Source: an uncultured Muribaculaceae bacterium | GTDB taxonomy: Bacteria > Bacteroidota > Bacteroidia > Bacteroidales > Muribaculaceae | DNA length: 64,000 nt | Direction of reading: 5' to 3' | Assembly (NCBI GenBank): GCA_905233915.1 | Contig: CAJOFM010000012.1 | Location: 62,001 to 126,000, forward strand | In this document: piece after piece, positions 63,348 through 64,000 of the stretch | Position numbering within the stretch: the stretch's first letter is position 1 | Layout of the letters: every line of letters starts with the position of its first letter | Position numbers and translations under genes: made by a program | The notes under the pieces: generated by a model | Told to the model about the DNA's origin: nothing | Database searches by the model: none | The model's input: the letters and a program-made list of their open reading frames with translations, nothing else

Positions 63348-63677
63348 TTATTGGTTAGTAAGTTTTTTGTTGTCTAAATGGCGGTGGCTGTCGCGCGAGG
63401 TCTTCTTGGCAAAGTTGCGTTCCAATGCGGCATCCAGGTCGATGCCCGTTTGGTTGGCAAGGCACATCACCACCCACAGCACGTCGGCCAACTCATCGGC
63501 AAGGTCTAGGTCGTCGCCCGGCTTGCTCGACTGGTCGCCGTAGCGGCGGGCGATGACACGCGCCACCTCACCCACTTCCTCGGTAAGCACGGCCATGTTG
63601 GTCAGCTCGCTGAAGTAGCGCACTCCGTATTGCTTGATCCAAGCGTCAACACGCTCTTGAGCCTCTTGTATCGTCAT
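63348..63677 (-). CDS. MazG-like nucleotide pyrophosphohydrolase
   Basis: This 109-residue protein is an all-helical MazG/dUTPase-like NTP pyrophosphatase. The metal-binding motif EEVGEVARVIARRYGD, followed by DLADELADVLWVVMCLAN, has the ExxE-(12-28)-ExxD pattern. Such enzymes clean nucleotide pools. The frame reaches 63713, but the -7 box (63684-63691) lies there, so the ATG at 63677 is used. It forms a pair with deoC 14 bp downstream. Confidence 0.88.
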   Translation of the reverse strand: MTIQEAQERVDAWIKQYGVRYFSELTNMAVLTEEVGEVARVIARRYGDQSSKPGDDLDLADELADVLWVVMCLANQTGIDLDAALERNFAKKTSRDSHRHLDNKKLTNQ

Positions 63678-63683
63678 GATGTG

Positions 63684-63714
63684 CAAAGATAGTGCAAGCC
63701 GAGCACAGAACAAA
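63684..63714 (-). promoter_or_regulatory. Promoter of mazG-deoC giving a leaderless mRNA
   Basis: On the minus strand TTTG (63711-63714), 19 bp, TATCTTTG (63684-63691): an ideal promoter. The ATG starts 6 bases after the -7 box, where transcription itself is expected to begin. Confidence 0.8.
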
Positions 63715-63785
63715 AAGAATTCATTCTTTTTTTATATCGAGGCGCCGCCTATCTTGGCTGGAAGCAACGAAGTGCAAGCCTGTTT

Positions 63786-63900
63786 TTAGTCCTCAGTCCT
63801 TAGTCCTCAGTCCTTAGTCCTTTGTTTCTAGTTGGCTTTAACTCCTAACTCCTCACTTCTAACTCCTCACTTCTAACTCCTAACTTCTCACTTCTAACTC
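63786..63900. repeat. Simple-sequence block AGTCCTTAGTCCTCAGT / CTAACTCCTCACTT
   Basis: Imperfect tandem words of 8-10 bp similar to those at 25944-26043. The right part runs into the stop codon of the last gene. Confidence 0.75.
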
Positions 63901-64000
63901 CCTAAGTCCATGAGCCACTTGATGCCCTTGGCAACACGCAGCGGCGGGTTCTTGAAGTGGTTGCCGGGGTTGAGTTCAAACTTGGCGCTCACTCCGCGGG
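63894..64000 (-). CDS. 3' end of an unidentified gene, cut by the window edge
   Basis: The minus strand is open from the window end to the TAG at 63894-63896, giving 34 C-terminal residues that include FELNPGNHFKNPPLR and AKGIKWLMDLGS. The stop codon and last residues lie in the simple-sequence block, so repeat DNA may have extended the protein end. The family is not certain; an alpha/beta-hydrolase-type C-terminus is only a guess. Confidence 0.6.
   Translation of the reverse strand, partial: RGVSAKFELNPGNHFKNPPLRVAKGIKWLMDLGS

Overview
The window reads as chromosomal DNA from a member of the Bacteroidales. Nearly every transcription unit is preceded by the Bacteroidetes -33/-7 promoter (TTTG or TTG, about 19-20 bp, TAnnTTTG), ribosome-binding sites are not apparent, and the gene set is typical of the order: RsmF-like methyltransferase, MetG with a C-terminal tRNA-binding domain, DUF3316, DUF4294, a Big_5 lipoprotein, three-domain IspG, a NagB/PIG-L fusion, and large secreted proteins with T9SS-like C-terminal tails or dockerin-like ends. 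Coding GC is moderately high. A Muribaculaceae or Prevotellaceae member is plausible, but the sequence alone does not settle the family.

Layout. 1-4.5 kb: rsmF-like gene converging on an AT-rich AAA ATPase gene, then a small winged-helix regulator/membrane protein operon with palindromic operators. 4.5-13.3 kb: housekeeping genes (metG, S41 peptidase with DUF3316 protein, Na+/alanine symporter, polA). 13.4-13.8 kb: two convergent tRNA genes, Pro(CGG) and Leu(CAG), with facing terminators. 13.9-20.3 kb: Big_5 lipoprotein, topoisomerase IV subunit A, MATE transporter. 20.6-40.2 kb: an accessory surface-protein island with three tandem paralogous secreted proteins of about 1609, 1802 and 941 residues, a decayed fragment of a fourth in the leader of a glycosyltransferase-like gene, and a dockerin-ended multidomain protein. 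40.4-49.7 kb: mostly minus-strand genes (rnhB, polyprenyl synthase, NagB/PIG-L fusion, sodB operon, lipoproteins, outer-membrane proteins). 50-55.8 kb: tnaA and a 1396-residue fibronectin/anchor-J surface protein. 55.9-64 kb: rpoN-PAP2-ispG-thioredoxin-like cluster, a second MATE transporter, a mazG-deoC pair and the 3' end of an unidentified gene.

How it fits together. The housekeeping part covers tRNA charging, replication and topology, isoprenoid synthesis (ispG, polyprenyl synthase), oxidative defence (sodB), indole production from tryptophan (tnaA) and nucleoside salvage (deoC). The accessory part is a domain-shuffled family of exported proteins, each with its own promoter and terminator and an unusually long 5' leader of about 200 nt. 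The longer paralogs differ from the shortest mainly by insertion of several copies of an unnamed module of about 110 residues.

Most noteworthy observations: this module and the mosaic paralog array; the pseudogene remnant in the glycosyltransferase leader; two unrelated arrays of tandem 52-bp palindromic units, one about 60 bp upstream of rsmF and one about 60 bp upstream of the ATPase; candidate autoregulatory operators of the winged-helix operon; degenerate catalytic residues in PolA proofreading and in the NagB half of the fusion; a His/Cys-rich N-terminus on DeoC; and genes whose start codons sit about 6-8 bases after the -7 box (leaderless mRNAs). No CRISPR array, prophage, insertion sequence or restriction system was seen.
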